A DNA stretch of 64,000 bases from Hyphomicrobiales bacterium. Lineage in GTDB: Bacteria > Pseudomonadota > Alphaproteobacteria > Rhizobiales > Rhizobiaceae. A program made the position numbers and the translations under genes. Below the pieces are notes generated by a model. The model did no database searches and had not been told where the DNA came from. It saw only the letters and a program-made list of their open reading frames with translations. Positions 18,181 through 30,528 of the stretch are shown here, in pieces (position 1 is the first letter of the stretch; each line of letters starts with the position of its first letter). The stretch is taken from contig UCNE01000022.1 of assembly GCA_900473685.1 (NCBI GenBank), positions 1 to 64,000 of the forward strand, written 5' to 3'.

Positions 18181-18824
18181 CAGACGTTCTCGATCAGGAT
18201 GCCACTGATTTCATTGACGACGTCCTCAAAACGGTCGACGACCTTTTCCAGTTCGCCATAGATCTCGCTGCCGATGATATAGGCCATCGGGTTCGAGGTG
18301 CCGTGGCGGCGGAACAGATCCTTGAGACCCTCGTCGTGCAGCTGGTCGGAACGCCCCTCAAGCCGGGTCACTTCCTCGGCAATGGCGGTCAGGCGCGGTA
18401 CATTGGCGCCGATGCGGTCGAGCAGCGGGATGGCTTCTGCGACCAGCCGGGCGGAATCGATGATCAGCACGCCCATTTCGCGCATGCCGGGATCAAAACT
18501 CGTCTGTTCGAACAGCCGGATGGTCTTGACCGTCTTGTGCATCATGTCGATGGCATCATCCATCGACTGGATCAGGTCCTTGATGTCACCGCGATCGAAC
18601 GGCGTGATGAAGCTCAGGCGGACCGCAAGCAGGACGTCACGGGTAATCGCGTCGGCCTGGTCTTCCAGTGCGATGATCCGGTCGCAATGGGCATCAAGAT
18701 CACCCTCGCCGGCCAGCAAGGCTTTCATCGCCTCGGCGGCGCCGACGACCGTGCGCGAATGCGCCTCGAAGAGCTCGAAGAACTTGTCTTCGCGCGGCAT
18801 CAGCTTGCGAAACCAACCCAGCAT
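18180..18824 (-). CDS. DUF47 (PhoU-like) accessory protein of the Pit transporter
   Basis: 214 residues, mostly helical, starting MLGWFRKLMPREDKFFELFEAH as usual for DUF47 proteins, and containing the DxxxAD-type helix ALEDQADAITRDV. Equivalent to OrfA of S. meliloti. DUF47 proteins resemble PhoU and are thought to modulate the partner Pit transporter. First gene of the operon, with a Pho box upstream. Confidence 0.92.
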   Translation of the reverse strand: MLGWFRKLMPREDKFFELFEAHSRTVVGAAEAMKALLAGEGDLDAHCDRIIALEDQADAITRDVLLAVRLSFITPFDRGDIKDLIQSMDDAIDMMHKTVKTIRLFEQTSFDPGMREMGVLIIDSARLVAEAIPLLDRIGANVPRLTAIAEEVTRLEGRSDQLHDEGLKDLFRRHGTSNPMAYIIGSEIYGELEKVVDRFEDVVNEISGILIENV

Positions 18825-18846
18825 TGTTCATCCACCTATCTTCGCG

Positions 18847-18864
18847 TTGTCACGAAACTGTCAT
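18847..18864. promoter_or_regulatory. Pho box upstream of DUF47-pit
   Basis: TTGTCACGAAACTGTCAT contains two TGTCA direct repeats 11 nt apart, matching the PhoB-binding consensus (two CTGTCAT-like heptamers with a 4-nt spacer). It lies 23-40 bp before the DUF47 start. PhoB represses the equivalent operon in S. meliloti, so repression under phosphate limitation is the likely outcome. Confidence 0.78.
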
Positions 18865-18930
18865 AATCTGGCAGCCCTCATAGAGAAGACAGGGGATCGA
18901 GGGAAGCTTTTTAAGGCAACGGAAGAGCGA

Positions 18931-21117
<2,187 letters not shown>

Positions 21118-21174
21118 TTAGAGAATTTTGGGGGAATGGGAAGATGCTCGCTCCCCCTCACAACAGGGATAAAA

Positions 21175-22848
21175 CTACCCGTTACCGGCCAGCAAACTTG
21201 CTGCAGCTGCCCTCGCCTCGTCGGTCACCGAGGCACCGGCCAGCATGCGGGCGATCTCTTCGGTACGGGCCTTGTCGTCCATCCGGGCGACGCGGGTGGC
21301 GATGGTTTCGGCTTTTTCCGCCGAAGGTCCCTTGGAAATCAGCAAATGCGTGGCAGCCCGTGCGGCCACTTGCGGCGCATGGGTGACGGACAGAACCTGG
21401 ACGGTTTTCGACAGCCGCTTCAGCCGCTGGCCAATAGCATCCGCCACCGCACCGCCAACCCCGGTGTCGATTTCGTCGAAGACCAGCGTCGGCGCCGAAC
21501 CGCGATCGGCGAGCGCCACTTTGAGCGCCAGCAGGAAGCGCGACAGCTCACCGCCCGACGCTACCTTCATGATCGGCCCGGGCCGCGTACCGGGGTTGGT
21601 CTGGACATGGAACTCGACCACATCGATACCTTCGGCAGCAGCAATATCGGGATCGGACGTCACTTCAACCATGAACCGGGCACGCTCGAGCTTCAACGCC
21701 GGGAGCTCTGCCATGACGGCTTCGGACAGTGCCGTTGCCGTATTGTGGCGCTTGGCCGACAGGCCCACAGCCGCCGCATCAAAAGCGCCCTTGGTCAGGC
21801 CGAGCCGGGCTTCCAGCTGTTTCAGCTTTTCTTCACCGGCATCCAGATCAGCGAGATCGGAGATCATCCGCACGGCAAGCGCCGGTAGCGATGTCACCGG
21901 TACGGAATATTTGCGGGCGGCGGCGCGCAGTGCAAACAGCCGCTCCTCGACACGCTCCAGCTCCTTCGGATCGTATTCGGTCTTGCGCAGCGCCGCCTCG
22001 ACGGCCGTCTGTGCGTCGGAAAGCTGGTTGAGCGCTGCATCCAAAAGCTCGACGGTCTCTTCGAGGAGACCCGGCGCCTCATGGCTCTTGCGTTCCAGGC
22101 GGCGCACCATCGAGGCAATCATCGGAACCGGCGAACCGTTGCCGTTGAGAAACTCGCTGGCTTCATTGATATCGACGGCGATCCGTTCGGCCTTCATCAT
22201 CCGCGAGCGGCGCTCGGCAAGATCGTCTTCTTCGCCGTCCTGCGGCGACAGGGTTTCGAGTTCTTCGACGGAGGAGCGCAGATAATCGGCCTCGCGGGCA
22301 GCCGCCTCGACCTTGTCGCGGTGCTTCTTCAGCGTCCGCTCGGCATCCTTCCAGATGCGGTAGAGGCCGGACACCGCCTGCGCCTCCTCGGCAAGGCCGC
22401 CAAAGGCGTCGAGAAGGGTGCGGTGGGCATGGGTATCGACAAGCGCGCGGTCGTCATGCTGGCCGTGGATTTCCACCAGCAGCTGGCCTGCCTGGCGCAT
22501 CAGCTGCACCGAAACCGGCTGATCGTTGACATAGGCCTTGGTGCGGCCATCAGCCGATTGCACCCGGCGGAAAATCAGGTCGCCGTCGTCGTCGATGCCG
22601 TTTTCGCGAACGAGAAGCCGGGCCGGATGTCCCATGCCGACATCGAAGACCGCCGTCACCTGTCCCTTGTCGCCGCCGTGGCGAACGAGCGAACCGTCGC
22701 CCCGGCCGCCAAGGGCCAGAGACAGGCTATCAAGCAGAATGGATTTCCCGGCCCCGGTCTCGCCGGTCAGCACGGACAGGCCGGCATCGAAGGACAGATC
22801 AAGCCGTTCGATCAGGACGATATCGCGGATCGCAATCTGTGAAAGCAT
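21175..22848 (-). CDS. recN: DNA repair protein RecN
   Basis: 557 residues of the SMC-like family. Walker A GETGAGKSILLD near residue 30, a long central coiled coil (about 150-370), the ABC signature SGGELSRFLLALK near 432 and Walker B LVFDEIDTGVGG near 460. RecN acts in double-strand break repair, holding DNA ends. LexA control is common for recN, but no rhizobial LexA box was recognised in the 28 bp before it; it probably belongs to the bamD transcript. Confidence 0.97.
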   Translation of the reverse strand: MLSQIAIRDIVLIERLDLSFDAGLSVLTGETGAGKSILLDSLSLALGGRGDGSLVRHGGDKGQVTAVFDVGMGHPARLLVRENGIDDDGDLIFRRVQSADGRTKAYVNDQPVSVQLMRQAGQLLVEIHGQHDDRALVDTHAHRTLLDAFGGLAEEAQAVSGLYRIWKDAERTLKKHRDKVEAAAREADYLRSSVEELETLSPQDGEEDDLAERRSRMMKAERIAVDINEASEFLNGNGSPVPMIASMVRRLERKSHEAPGLLEETVELLDAALNQLSDAQTAVEAALRKTEYDPKELERVEERLFALRAAARKYSVPVTSLPALAVRMISDLADLDAGEEKLKQLEARLGLTKGAFDAAAVGLSAKRHNTATALSEAVMAELPALKLERARFMVEVTSDPDIAAAEGIDVVEFHVQTNPGTRPGPIMKVASGGELSRFLLALKVALADRGSAPTLVFDEIDTGVGGAVADAIGQRLKRLSKTVQVLSVTHAPQVAARAATHLLISKGPSAEKAETIATRVARMDDKARTEEIARMLAGASVTDEARAAAASLLAGNG

Positions 22849-22876
22849 CCCGGTTCAAATCTCTTCGCTGTCGATC

Positions 22877-23743
22877 CTAGGCGCCCAGAAGCTGCTTGCC
22901 TGCGCGCGAAATCCACGAGTTACCGTTTTCACGCGGCTCCAGGCCACCGCTCTTCAGGAGCTTGTAGCTGTCGGAATACCACTGGCTGTCCGGATAGTTG
23001 TGACCAAGAACGGCTGCCGCCGTCTGCGCCTCGCCGGTGATACCCATGGCGAAATAGGTTTCGACCAGACGCGCCAGCGCCTCTTCGACCTGATTGGTGT
23101 TCGGATAGGATTCGACTACCGAGCGGAAGCGCGTGATCGCGGCCAGATATTCCTTGCGCTCCAGATAGTAGCGGCCGACCTGCATTTCCTTACCGGCCAG
23201 CTGGTCCTTGGCAAAACGCAGCTTGGCCTGCGCGTCTTCGACATATTCAGAATCAGGATATTTGGTGATGACAGCCTGCATCGCCTCGATGGTCTTGAAG
23301 GCGGGTTTCTGGTCCTGCGTTACTGCCGGGATCTGCTTGGAATAGGCAAGGCCGACAATGTACTGCGCGTACGCTGCATCTTCGGATTCGGGATAGAGGT
23401 TCAGGTAGCGGCTCGCCCCATTGATGGCGTCCTGATACTGGCCGTTGCGGTAATTGATGAAGGAGCGCATCACCAGCGCCTTGCGGGCATATTCCGAGAA
23501 GGGATGCTGCTGGTCGATCGCGTCGAACTTGCGCGCCGCCTCCGTCGTCTTGCCCGCGTTCAGGTTGGCAAGGCCCTGATTGTAGAGCACTTCCGGCGGG
23601 TCCGTCTCGGCGGCCAGCTTGGTGATGTCGATGTCGGGATCGTTCTGGCAGGCGGTGATCAATACGCTGCCCGCGCAAGCCGCAAGCGTAATGACAACAA
23701 CACGTGCCATCTTCTTCAATTCAAACTGGCCTGCAATTACCAT
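22877..23743 (-). CDS. bamD: Outer membrane assembly lipoprotein BamD
   Basis: 288 residues. A lipoprotein signal ends at the lipobox ITAC, giving a lipidated Cys near residue 32. Five TPR-like repeats follow, including [14 protein letters not shown] and [16 protein letters not shown]. BamD is the essential helical lipoprotein of the BAM complex that inserts beta-barrel proteins. It was earlier called ComL in this cluster. An internal ATG (residue 12) could give a shorter signal peptide. Confidence 0.95.
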   Translation of the reverse strand: MVIAGQFELKKMARVVVITLAACAGSVLITACQNDPDIDITKLAAETDPPEVLYNQGLANLNAGKTTEAARKFDAIDQQHPFSEYARKALVMRSFINYRNGQYQDAINGASRYLNLYPESEDAAYAQYIVGLAYSKQIPAVTQDQKPAFKTIEAMQAVITKYPDSEYVEDAQAKLRFAKDQLAGKEMQVGRYYLERKEYLAAITRFRSVVESYPNTNQVEEALARLVETYFAMGITGEAQTAAAVLGHNYPDSQWYSDSYKLLKSGGLEPRENGNSWISRAGKQLLGA

Positions 23744-23870
23744 TCGTAAATCCCAACTCCCGCGCCGGTAAGAATACCGCCGCCTATGAACCGCGTTTTA
23801 GATCAAGATGCAACAAGACCGCAATGTCATGATGATTGATTAACGCAAATTTGTGGCAGTCTTATCATGA

Positions 23871-23893
23871 AAAAGCCGGTCAAAAGACCGGCT
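23871..23893 (-). terminator. Rho-independent terminator after lpxC
   Basis: On the minus strand AGCCGGT pairs with ACCGGCT around a CTTTTG loop and runs into TTTT. It lies about 50 bp past the lpxC stop codon. Confidence 0.85.
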
Positions 23894-23944
23894 CTCATCA
23901 AACATCAGACCAGATTTTCCCTTTCAGGAACAAATAGCTGCGCT

Positions 23945-24883
23945 TTATGGCGCATTGACGGCAATCACTTCGCGCGGTGCAGAGCGCTGGCGCTGCGTTG
24001 CAGTCTCGACAATTTCGTAGGCCGTCGGATCGCTCATCAGCGCCTTCAGCGCATGGGCGTTCATCTTGTGGCCGCCGCGATAGGAACGGTAGCAGCCGAT
24101 GAACGGCGCACCAGCCAGAGCCAGGTCACCAACGGCGTCCAGCGTCTTGTGGCGCACGAATTCGTCCTTGTAGCGCAGGCCTTCCATATTGATGACGGTG
24201 TTGTCATCGGCAATGACGACCGAATTTTCGAGCGACGAACCAAGGCCGCGGCCAGCCGCCCACATGCGCTCGACATCGCGCATGAAGCCGAATGTACGGG
24301 CGCGTGACAATTCCGTCTTGAACACTGCCGGCGTAATGTCACCCTTCCAGGCCTGGCGGCCGATCAGCGGGCAATCGAAATCGATCTCCACTTCGAAGCG
24401 CATGCCGTCATAAGGCGTGAATTCCGACCAGGAGGCGCCCGATTCGATACGGACAGGCTTCAGGATGCGAATGTAACGGCGCTTGACCGACTGTGCCTTG
24501 ATACCGGTCTGCTCGATAGCCTCGATGAACGGAGCCGAGCTGCCATCCATGATCGGCATTTCAGCACCGTGCACTTCGATCAGAAGGTTATCGAGGCCAA
24601 GCGCATAGACCGCCGCCATCACATGCTCGATCGTGGCGATCGAGGTGGCAGGCGAAAAACCGAGGATGGTGCAGAGATCGGTATTGCCGACCTGCGAGGA
24701 GACAGCCTTGAATTCGCTGATCGTCTGTTCGCCGACGACACGCTGGAAAACGATGCCGCTGTCTGTTTCCGCCGGATGAAAGGTGATTGCTACCTCGGCG
24801 CCAGAATGTACGCCCGTGCCGCTCAAAGTTACAGAGTGTGCAATCGTTGTCTGAAACCCAAGCAGTCCAATTCCCAGTCCCAT
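23945..24883 (-). CDS. lpxC: UDP-3-O-acyl-N-acetylglucosamine deacetylase
   Basis: 312 residues from the ATG at 24883 with GAAGG 8 nt upstream; a TTG at 24898 is the alternative. LpxC performs the committed, zinc-dependent step of lipid A synthesis. The zinc and catalytic residues appear in SIATIEHVMAAVY (His), RHKTLDAVGDLALAG (His, Asp) and the GGHKMNAHAL segment (His). The GTGVHSG substrate motif is near residue 23. It has its own long leader, so it is probably transcribed separately from ftsZ. Confidence 0.96.
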   Translation of the reverse strand: MGLGIGLLGFQTTIAHSVTLSGTGVHSGAEVAITFHPAETDSGIVFQRVVGEQTISEFKAVSSQVGNTDLCTILGFSPATSIATIEHVMAAVYALGLDNLLIEVHGAEMPIMDGSSAPFIEAIEQTGIKAQSVKRRYIRILKPVRIESGASWSEFTPYDGMRFEVEIDFDCPLIGRQAWKGDITPAVFKTELSRARTFGFMRDVERMWAAGRGLGSSLENSVVIADDNTVINMEGLRYKDEFVRHKTLDAVGDLALAGAPFIGCYRSYRGGHKMNAHALKALMSDPTAYEIVETATQRQRSAPREVIAVNAP

Positions 24884-25222
24884 GCTTCTCGCCTTCAAAT
24901 GCTACGTGGCGTTGCCGCCGAATGTCTCAAGGGGACCAGAGCCGCGCGTTTTCCAAAGCCGCAAGACACACCGTCGGAAAGTGACGCCTTGCGTCACCAA
25001 CCGGTCCAACATGCCAACCTTCGCGCTTAGAATCGCAATGCTGCCCCATCAGTCCTGATTGTGAAGATAATTGCTGCGGGCCGTCATTCCAAATCACTGT
25101 TTCTTTCGCTTTGTTACGCGACGCACACACGGTGCTTAGATATTGGAAGAATTCAATAATTCATAAAAAATGCCCGGGCGCAAACCCGGGCATTTCGGCA
25201 AGGAGGAAGGTGGGTTAAAAAA
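24884..25222. other. lpxC leader and ftsZ 3' region
   Basis: About 340 bp between ftsZ and lpxC. It contains the ftsZ terminator at 25164-25193, a perfect palindromic hairpin GTGACGC/GCGTCAC at 24981-24997 with a 3-nt loop, and a GAATC (CcrM-type) site at 25029-25033. The hairpin would fall within the lpxC 5' leader if transcription starts upstream of it. No gene was found. Confidence 0.5.
25164..25193 (-). terminator. Rho-independent terminator after ftsZ
   Basis: On the minus strand ATGCCCGGG pairs with CCCGGGCAT (loop TTTGCG), followed by TTTTTTATG. It ends the ftsZ transcript 30 bp past the stop. Confidence 0.92.
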
Positions 25223-27004
25223 TCAGTTCGACTGGCGGCGCAGGAACGCCGGGATTTCGAGCTGATCGTCTTCATGTGCACGCGGCTGCGAGGCAGCGCG
25301 GGCACGGTCATCGAGAGGAGCTGCCCGGCGCGGCGCATAAACGCTGGCTTCGGGCGACAGCGGACGGCGCTGCTGCGACGACGCGGCCGGCGCACCGGAG
25401 GTCATGTCGGCAGCCACATCATGCGTTTCTTCTTCGCGGCGTGCGAGCGAATTGGTGATTCGCTTGAGCAGGCCCATCGGACCGCGCTCTTCATGCTGAA
25501 CCGGCTGTGCACGGTGTTCCGCTTCGGCCTTGACCATCGGCGGGAAGTCTTCGACGCGCGGCATGCGAACCTGTTCGGCCTGCTGGCGGATCACCGGAGC
25601 GACAGGCTCCTGGCGAACCGGAGCCTGGGCGACCGGCTGCTGGTAGACCGGCGTTTCGATCGCACGCTGAACCGGAGCTGCGGCCTGGAGGACAGGCTGC
25701 TGTTCAACCGGTGCGGCACCTGCGAAAAGCTTGCTCTGCGGACGGAAATCGTCCTGAGCCTGCTGAACCGGGGCAGTTGCACCACCGCGCGGCATGGACA
25801 GGAACAGTTCGCGTTCCAGTTCGGCTGCACGGATGGCTTCGGCAATCGAATCGCTCGTCTGCTGAACCGGCTGGGCGGCCTGCTGCTGCTGAACGACTGG
25901 CTGCTGGGCAACCGGAGCCGGCTGCTGAACGGCAACCGTCTGCTGGACCGGAGCGGCCGGGATGGCGATGGACGGACGAACGATCGGCTTGGCTGCTACC
26001 GGACGAAAGTCAGCAGTACGGCCGGCCACCTCCGCAGCCGTCCGATCGATACCCGTTGCCACGACCGAAACGCGGATGAGGCCTTCGAGTTCTTCGTCGA
26101 ATGTTGCGCCGAGGATGATGTTGGCGTCCGGATCCACTTCTTCGCGGATACGGGTTGCTGCTTCGTCGACTTCGAACAGGGTGAGGTCACGGCCACCGGT
26201 GATCGAGATCAAGAGGCCCTGGGCGCCCTTCATCGAAGTTTCGTCGAGCAGCGGGTTGGCGATCGCAGCTTCGGCTGCAGCCATTGCGCGGCCTTCGCCG
26301 GATGCTTCGCCGGTGCCCATCATGGCCCGGCCCATCTCGCGCATCACGGAACGAACGTCCGCGAAGTCGAGGTTGATCAGGCCTTCCTTGACCATCAGGT
26401 CGGTGATGCAGGCAACGCCCGAATAGAGGACCTGGTCAGCCATTGCGAACGCGTCGGCGAACGTGGTGCGGTCATTGGCGATCCGGAACAGGTTCTGGTT
26501 CGGAATGACGATCAGGGTATCGACGGACTTCTGCAGTTCCTGGATGCCCATGTCGGCGAGACGCATGCGGCGCTGGCCTTCGAACTGGAACGGCTTGGTG
26601 ACGACGCCGACCGTCAGGATACCCTTGTTGCGGGCAGCCTGGGCAACGACCGGAGCAGCACCGGTACCCGTACCACCACCCATGCCGGCAGTGACGAAGC
26701 ACATATGCGTGCCATTCAGGTGATCGATGATCTCGTCGATGCACTCTTCAGCCGCCGCACGGCCGACTTCCGGCTGCGAACCGGCGCCCAGACCTTCGGT
26801 CACGGCAACACCCATCTGGATGATGCGCGAAGCCTTGGTCATGGTCAGCGCCTGGGCATCGGTGTTGGCGACGACGAAATCGACGCCTTCAAGGCCTGCG
26901 GTGATCATGTTGTTAACGGCATTGCCACCGCCCCCGCCGACACCGAAGACGGTGATGCGGGGCTTCAGCTCGGTGATATCCGGCTTTTGCAAGTTGATCG
27001 TCAT
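25223..27004 (-). CDS. ftsZ: Cell division protein FtsZ (long rhizobial form)
   Basis: 593 residues, much longer than the 380 of E. coli FtsZ and typical of the main rhizobial FtsZ1. The GTPase core (about 1-320) carries the tubulin signature [10 protein letters not shown] near residue 110 and the T7 loop [12 protein letters not shown] disordered linker of about 250 residues, rich in Gln, Pro and Val, follows. The C-terminal peptide [12 protein letters not shown] is present; it binds FtsA and other anchors. FtsZ polymerises with GTP into the division ring. AAGGAACGG precedes the ATG. Confidence 0.98.
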   Translation of the reverse strand: MTINLQKPDITELKPRITVFGVGGGGGNAVNNMITAGLEGVDFVVANTDAQALTMTKASRIIQMGVAVTEGLGAGSQPEVGRAAAEECIDEIIDHLNGTHMCFVTAGMGGGTGTGAAPVVAQAARNKGILTVGVVTKPFQFEGQRRMRLADMGIQELQKSVDTLIVIPNQNLFRIANDRTTFADAFAMADQVLYSGVACITDLMVKEGLINLDFADVRSVMREMGRAMMGTGEASGEGRAMAAAEAAIANPLLDETSMKGAQGLLISITGGRDLTLFEVDEAATRIREEVDPDANIILGATFDEELEGLIRVSVVATGIDRTAAEVAGRTADFRPVAAKPIVRPSIAIPAAPVQQTVAVQQPAPVAQQPVVQQQQAAQPVQQTSDSIAEAIRAAELERELFLSMPRGGATAPVQQAQDDFRPQSKLFAGAAPVEQQPVLQAAAPVQRAIETPVYQQPVAQAPVRQEPVAPVIRQQAEQVRMPRVEDFPPMVKAEAEHRAQPVQHEERGPMGLLKRITNSLARREEETHDVAADMTSGAPAASSQQRRPLSPEASVYAPRRAAPLDDRARAASQPRAHEDDQLEIPAFLRRQSN

Positions 27005-27097
27005 TGTACCCGTTCCTTCCTGGTTTCTGGCCGCCTTGCCGAGCCGGCCAAATCTCTAAATCCCGTATTGCATCCCGTCAGCATGAAGCCGAAGGGC

Positions 27098-28429
27098 TCA
27101 AAAGCTTTCCTTCAGCCATTGGCCCATCCGGGCGATACGGCTGTTGTTTCCTGCAAGCGACGTGAGCAGACCGCCCTGCGCCGCATGTGTTTCCATGTCC
27201 GCGACCTGCGGATAGATCATCAGACCGACGGCCGTCGAAAAGGCCGGACCTTTGGCTGCTGCCGGCAGTCCGGAAACGCCGAGCGGACGGCCAATACGGA
27301 CGTTGCGGGCGAGAATCCGGCGCGCCGATTCGGGCAGACCGGTCAGCTGTGCTGCGCCACCCGTCAAAACGACGCGCTTGCCGACGATCGGAGAGAAGCC
27401 GGACCGCTGGATACGGTCGCGGATCAGTTCCAGTGTTTCCTCGATGCGCGCCCGCACGATGCGCGAAACCAGTGCGCGCGGCACATGTGTCGGCTGATCG
27501 CGGTCGTCCTCGCCGATCGGCGGAACGGAGACGATGTCGCGCTCGTCGGCGCTATTGGGCAGTGCCGAACCATGAACGACCTTCAGGCGCTCGGCATCTT
27601 CGATGCGGGTCGACAGACCGCGTGCGAGATCCGTGGTGACGTGGTGGCCGCCCAGGCTGATCGCATCGGCGTGAACCAGCTTGCCCTCGGCAAAGACCGA
27701 AATCGTCGTGGTGCCGCCGCCCATATCGATGGCGGCGCAACCGAGTTCGACTTCGTCATCGACCAGCGCGGCGAGGCCGCTTGCATACGGTGTCGCAACA
27801 ATGCCTTCGACCGACAGATGCGCGCGGTTGATGCAGAGTTCGAGATTTTTCAGTGCGGCGCGCTCGGCGGTCAGCACGTGCATGTCGACACCCAGCGCAT
27901 CGCCGAACATGGCCAGCGGATCACGGATGCCGCGCTCGCCGTCGAGCGAGAAGCCCGTCGGCAGCGAATGCAGGATGACGCGGTCCTGACGCAGCGACTG
28001 CTGGCCGGCAGCGGAGAGAACCTTCTTCAGGTCGGCAGAATCGACTTCCTGGCCACCGAGATCGATGGAGGCGGTGTAAATGTCGCTCTGCAAGCGGCCG
28101 GCGGAGATGTTGACGATCAGGCTGTCGATTGTCAGCCCCGCCATGCGCTCGGCGGCATCGACCGCCAGACGGACGACACTTTCGGCGGCATCGAGATCGG
28201 CGATCACGCCGTTCTTCATGCCGCGCGACTTGTGGTGGCCGATACCGATGATTTCGATCGAATGCGTGCGGCCCGGCAGGATCTGACTTTCGGCGCGCGG
28301 CGTCAGCCGGCCGATCATGCAGACCACCTTGGTTGAGCCGATATCGAGCACGGAAACGACATGCGACCGCTTGGAAGAAAGCGGCTTCAGACGCGGCAGC
28401 CCAAAATTCGAGGAGCCGAAGATGCTCAT
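27098..28429 (-). CDS. ftsA: Cell division protein FtsA
   Basis: 443 residues from the ATG at 28429, which overlaps the ftsQ stop as ATGA and has GGAAGG upstream; the longer open frame to 28729 lies inside ftsQ and is not used. Actin-like ATPase fold: VSVLDIGSTKVVCMIG near residue 25 (phosphate 1), AAIDMGGGTTTISVF near 215 (phosphate 2) and VLTGGAAQLTGLPE near 345 (adenosine). The C-terminal LKESF-type amphipathic end should tether FtsZ filaments to the membrane. Confidence 0.97.
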   Translation of the reverse strand: MSIFGSSNFGLPRLKPLSSKRSHVVSVLDIGSTKVVCMIGRLTPRAESQILPGRTHSIEIIGIGHHKSRGMKNGVIADLDAAESVVRLAVDAAERMAGLTIDSLIVNISAGRLQSDIYTASIDLGGQEVDSADLKKVLSAAGQQSLRQDRVILHSLPTGFSLDGERGIRDPLAMFGDALGVDMHVLTAERAALKNLELCINRAHLSVEGIVATPYASGLAALVDDEVELGCAAIDMGGGTTTISVFAEGKLVHADAISLGGHHVTTDLARGLSTRIEDAERLKVVHGSALPNSADERDIVSVPPIGEDDRDQPTHVPRALVSRIVRARIEETLELIRDRIQRSGFSPIVGKRVVLTGGAAQLTGLPESARRILARNVRIGRPLGVSGLPAAAKGPAFSTAVGLMIYPQVADMETHAAQGGLLTSLAGNNSRIARMGQWLKESF

Positions 28430-29358
28430 GTACGGCCTTCCTTTTCCTGCTTCTTCAACAACTTCGTGCGGGCTTCCAGAACAGTCTGACGGCGGGCGGC
28501 GGCTTCCGGGGTCAACTGGACCGTGGTGCGATCCTCCAGCCTCAGATCGACTGCGGCGATGTCGCGTTCGAGCAGTTGCTGCCCCTCTTCCATCGTCGAG
28601 AGCACTTGCATGGCGCGATCCAGATCGTGCTCGGGCAGCTTGATGGTGATGCCGTTGTCGAGCATCAGGTCCCAGCGGCGGCCGGCAACGCGAACATAGG
28701 CTTTGACCCGCTTGCTGATTTCCGGCCACTGCTCGAAGCGGGCGTAGAAGGCGGCAGCGGTGGTCTCGGCATCACGGCCGACGAACAGCGGCAGTTCCGA
28801 GAATTTATTGTCACGCAGCGGCGCAATCACGCTGCCGCTTGCCTCGATCAACGAAAGATCGGTGCCATGCTGCCAGATGCCGAACGCCTTGCGCTCCTTG
28901 AGATTGACCTCGATCGTGCCTGGATAAACCTTGCGCACGGCAACGTCCTCGACCCAGGGCATTTCGCTGATCAGCTTACGCGCCACGCCGATGTCGAGGG
29001 CAACCAGCGAGGTCGCACCGTCGAGACCCAACTGCTGCAGGATGTCGATTTCCGAGGTCTGGTCATTACCGGATACCTTGACGTCTTCGATCGCGAAACC
29101 GGCGGCCGTCGTGGTCGTCTGGGCAAAATCCTGGCTGTGACCACCAAGCGACATGCCATAAAAACCGGTCGCAGCGAAAAAGGCCGCGGCGGAAACAGTG
29201 CCGGTATACGGCATAAAGTGAATGCGGCCGGTTCCGAGGCTGACAAGGAAACGCACGACGCGACGCAGCGGCCGCGGCAGTACGCGCTGACCATCCAGAT
29301 CAGCCGCCTCCAGCGGTGCCCGTCCTCTTCCGGCCTTCCTGCCCTTCAACGCAAACAC
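28426..29358 (-). CDS. ftsQ: Cell division protein FtsQ
   Basis: 310 residues from the GTG at 29358, preceded by GGAGGA at 6 nt; an in-frame ATG at 29379 lacks this signal. It is a bitopic inner membrane protein: a basic cytoplasmic N-terminus, one membrane helix (about residues 45-65), a periplasmic POTRA domain beginning [11 protein letters not shown], and the FtsQ/DivIB beta domain. FtsQ links early and late divisome parts, with FtsB and FtsL. Its start overlaps the end of ddl by 13 bp. Confidence 0.95.
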   Translation of the reverse strand: MFALKGRKAGRGRAPLEAADLDGQRVLPRPLRRVVRFLVSLGTGRIHFMPYTGTVSAAAFFAATGFYGMSLGGHSQDFAQTTTTAAGFAIEDVKVSGNDQTSEIDILQQLGLDGATSLVALDIGVARKLISEMPWVEDVAVRKVYPGTIEVNLKERKAFGIWQHGTDLSLIEASGSVIAPLRDNKFSELPLFVGRDAETTAAAFYARFEQWPEISKRVKAYVRVAGRRWDLMLDNGITIKLPEHDLDRAMQVLSTMEEGQQLLERDIAAVDLRLEDRTTVQLTPEAAARRQTVLEARTKLLKKQEKEGRT

Positions 29359-30269
29359 GACGCGTCCTCCACGATCCACTTAAGGAATTCACCAAACGTA
29401 TGGCCTGCATGAACGGCCATTTCAGGAACCAGAGAGGTGGGAGTCATTCCGGGCTGAGTGTTAACCTCCAGCCAGATAAGCTCTCCTTCTGCAGAGAAAC
29501 GGTCGTCAAAGCGGAAGTCGGAGCGGCTTACGCCGCGGCATCCAATCGCCTGATGCGCCATGAGTGAGAGTGTTTGTATTTTTTGGTAAATATTTGGTAA
29601 AATATCCGCCGGAATGACGTGTTTTGAGCCGCCTTTCACGTACTTTGAATCGTAATCGTAGAAGGCGTGTCCCTGCGGTATCACTTCGGTGACGCCAAGG
29701 GCCGTATCGCCCATGACGCCGCAGGTGAACTCGCGGCCATGCACATAGCGCTCGACCATGACCCGGTCGCCATAGCGCCACTCGCTGGACGTGACGATCT
29801 GCGGCGGATGTGACTGATCTTCCTTGACCATCACCACGCCGAAGCTCGAGCCCTCGCGAACCGGCTTGACGACATAAGGCGGCTTCATTGGATGAGTGGA
29901 GCCGAAATCATGGCGATCCATGACGCGCGCCTCGGCAACAGGAATACCGGCAGCAGCAGCAACGAGCTTGGCCTGCGCCTTGTCCATAGCCAGCGCCGAG
30001 GCAAGAACACCGGAATGCGTATACGGAATCTCAAGATATTCGAGGACGCCCTGGATCGTACCATCCTCGCCGAACGGACCATGCAGGGCATTGAAGGCAA
30101 CATCGGGACGCAGATCAGCCAAAACCGACGCAACATTGCGATCAACGTCGATTCGGGTGACGCGGTAGCCTTCAGCCTCCAGCGCATCGGCGCACGCAGC
30201 CCCGGAAGACAGGCTCACCGGCCGCTCCGAAGAAAATCCGCCCATAAGGACAGCCACATGCTTGCTCAT
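29346..30269 (-). CDS. ddl: D-alanine--D-alanine ligase
   Basis: 307 residues from [11 protein letters not shown]; another ATG lies 15 bp upstream. Ddl makes the D-Ala-D-Ala dipeptide for MurF. ATP-grasp motifs are clear: [12 protein letters not shown] near residue 65, [13 protein letters not shown] near 143, and the metal-binding [17 protein letters not shown] near 270. The HGPFGED and SRSDFRFDD stretches are typical of DdlB. It leads the ddl-ftsQ-ftsA unit with its own upstream region. Confidence 0.97.
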   Translation of the reverse strand: MSKHVAVLMGGFSSERPVSLSSGAACADALEAEGYRVTRIDVDRNVASVLADLRPDVAFNALHGPFGEDGTIQGVLEYLEIPYTHSGVLASALAMDKAQAKLVAAAAGIPVAEARVMDRHDFGSTHPMKPPYVVKPVREGSSFGVVMVKEDQSHPPQIVTSSEWRYGDRVMVERYVHGREFTCGVMGDTALGVTEVIPQGHAFYDYDSKYVKGGSKHVIPADILPNIYQKIQTLSLMAHQAIGCRGVSRSDFRFDDRFSAEGELIWLEVNTQPGMTPTSLVPEMAVHAGHTFGEFLKWIVEDASCLR

Positions 30270-30528
30270 AAAAACCCCCGACATTACGCCAGCCTTACAA
30301 ATCGCCGCTTGCGCCTAGCTTGTTCGGACACACGAGTCGCATCCTTCAGGCACAGTCTCACTAGAGCGGCATTATGGTTAATGAACCGTTTACTTTGGTT
30401 AACCCTATCCAAGACATGGGTAAAATATTTCGTGCCGACTCATTATCCAGCACTTCGATTCATCGCTTAGAATCAGAGTGTTAATTGTAGTGCAAGGGAA
30501 AAGACCCATGACGGTGGCGATAAAACGG
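30270..30528. other. ddl upstream region
   Basis: Non-coding region between aqpZ and ddl that presumably holds the ddl-ftsQA promoter. It contains a CtrA-like site at 30378-30392 and three GANTC sequences at 30437-30441, 30457-30461 and 30470-30474. No gene was found. Confidence 0.5.
30378..30392 (-). promoter_or_regulatory. CtrA-like binding site upstream of ddl-ftsQA
   Basis: On the plus strand TTAA, seven bases, TTTA. On the minus strand this ends in TTAACCAT, which resembles the extended CtrA half-site (consensus TTAA-N7-TTAA). One mismatch in eight. The position about 110 bp before ddl would suit control of a division operon, but binding is inferred only. Confidence 0.35.

Noticed and set aside
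25274..28336. A 1020-codon open frame on the plus strand across ftsZ and ftsA
   Set aside because: It is antisense to two certain genes, is rich in Arg and His with no recognisable domain, and reflects GC-skewed codon third positions.
28430..28729. N-terminal extension of FtsA inside ftsQ
   Set aside because: The ATGA junction and ribosome site at 28429 give the conserved FtsA start; the extension is an ftsQ frame shadow.
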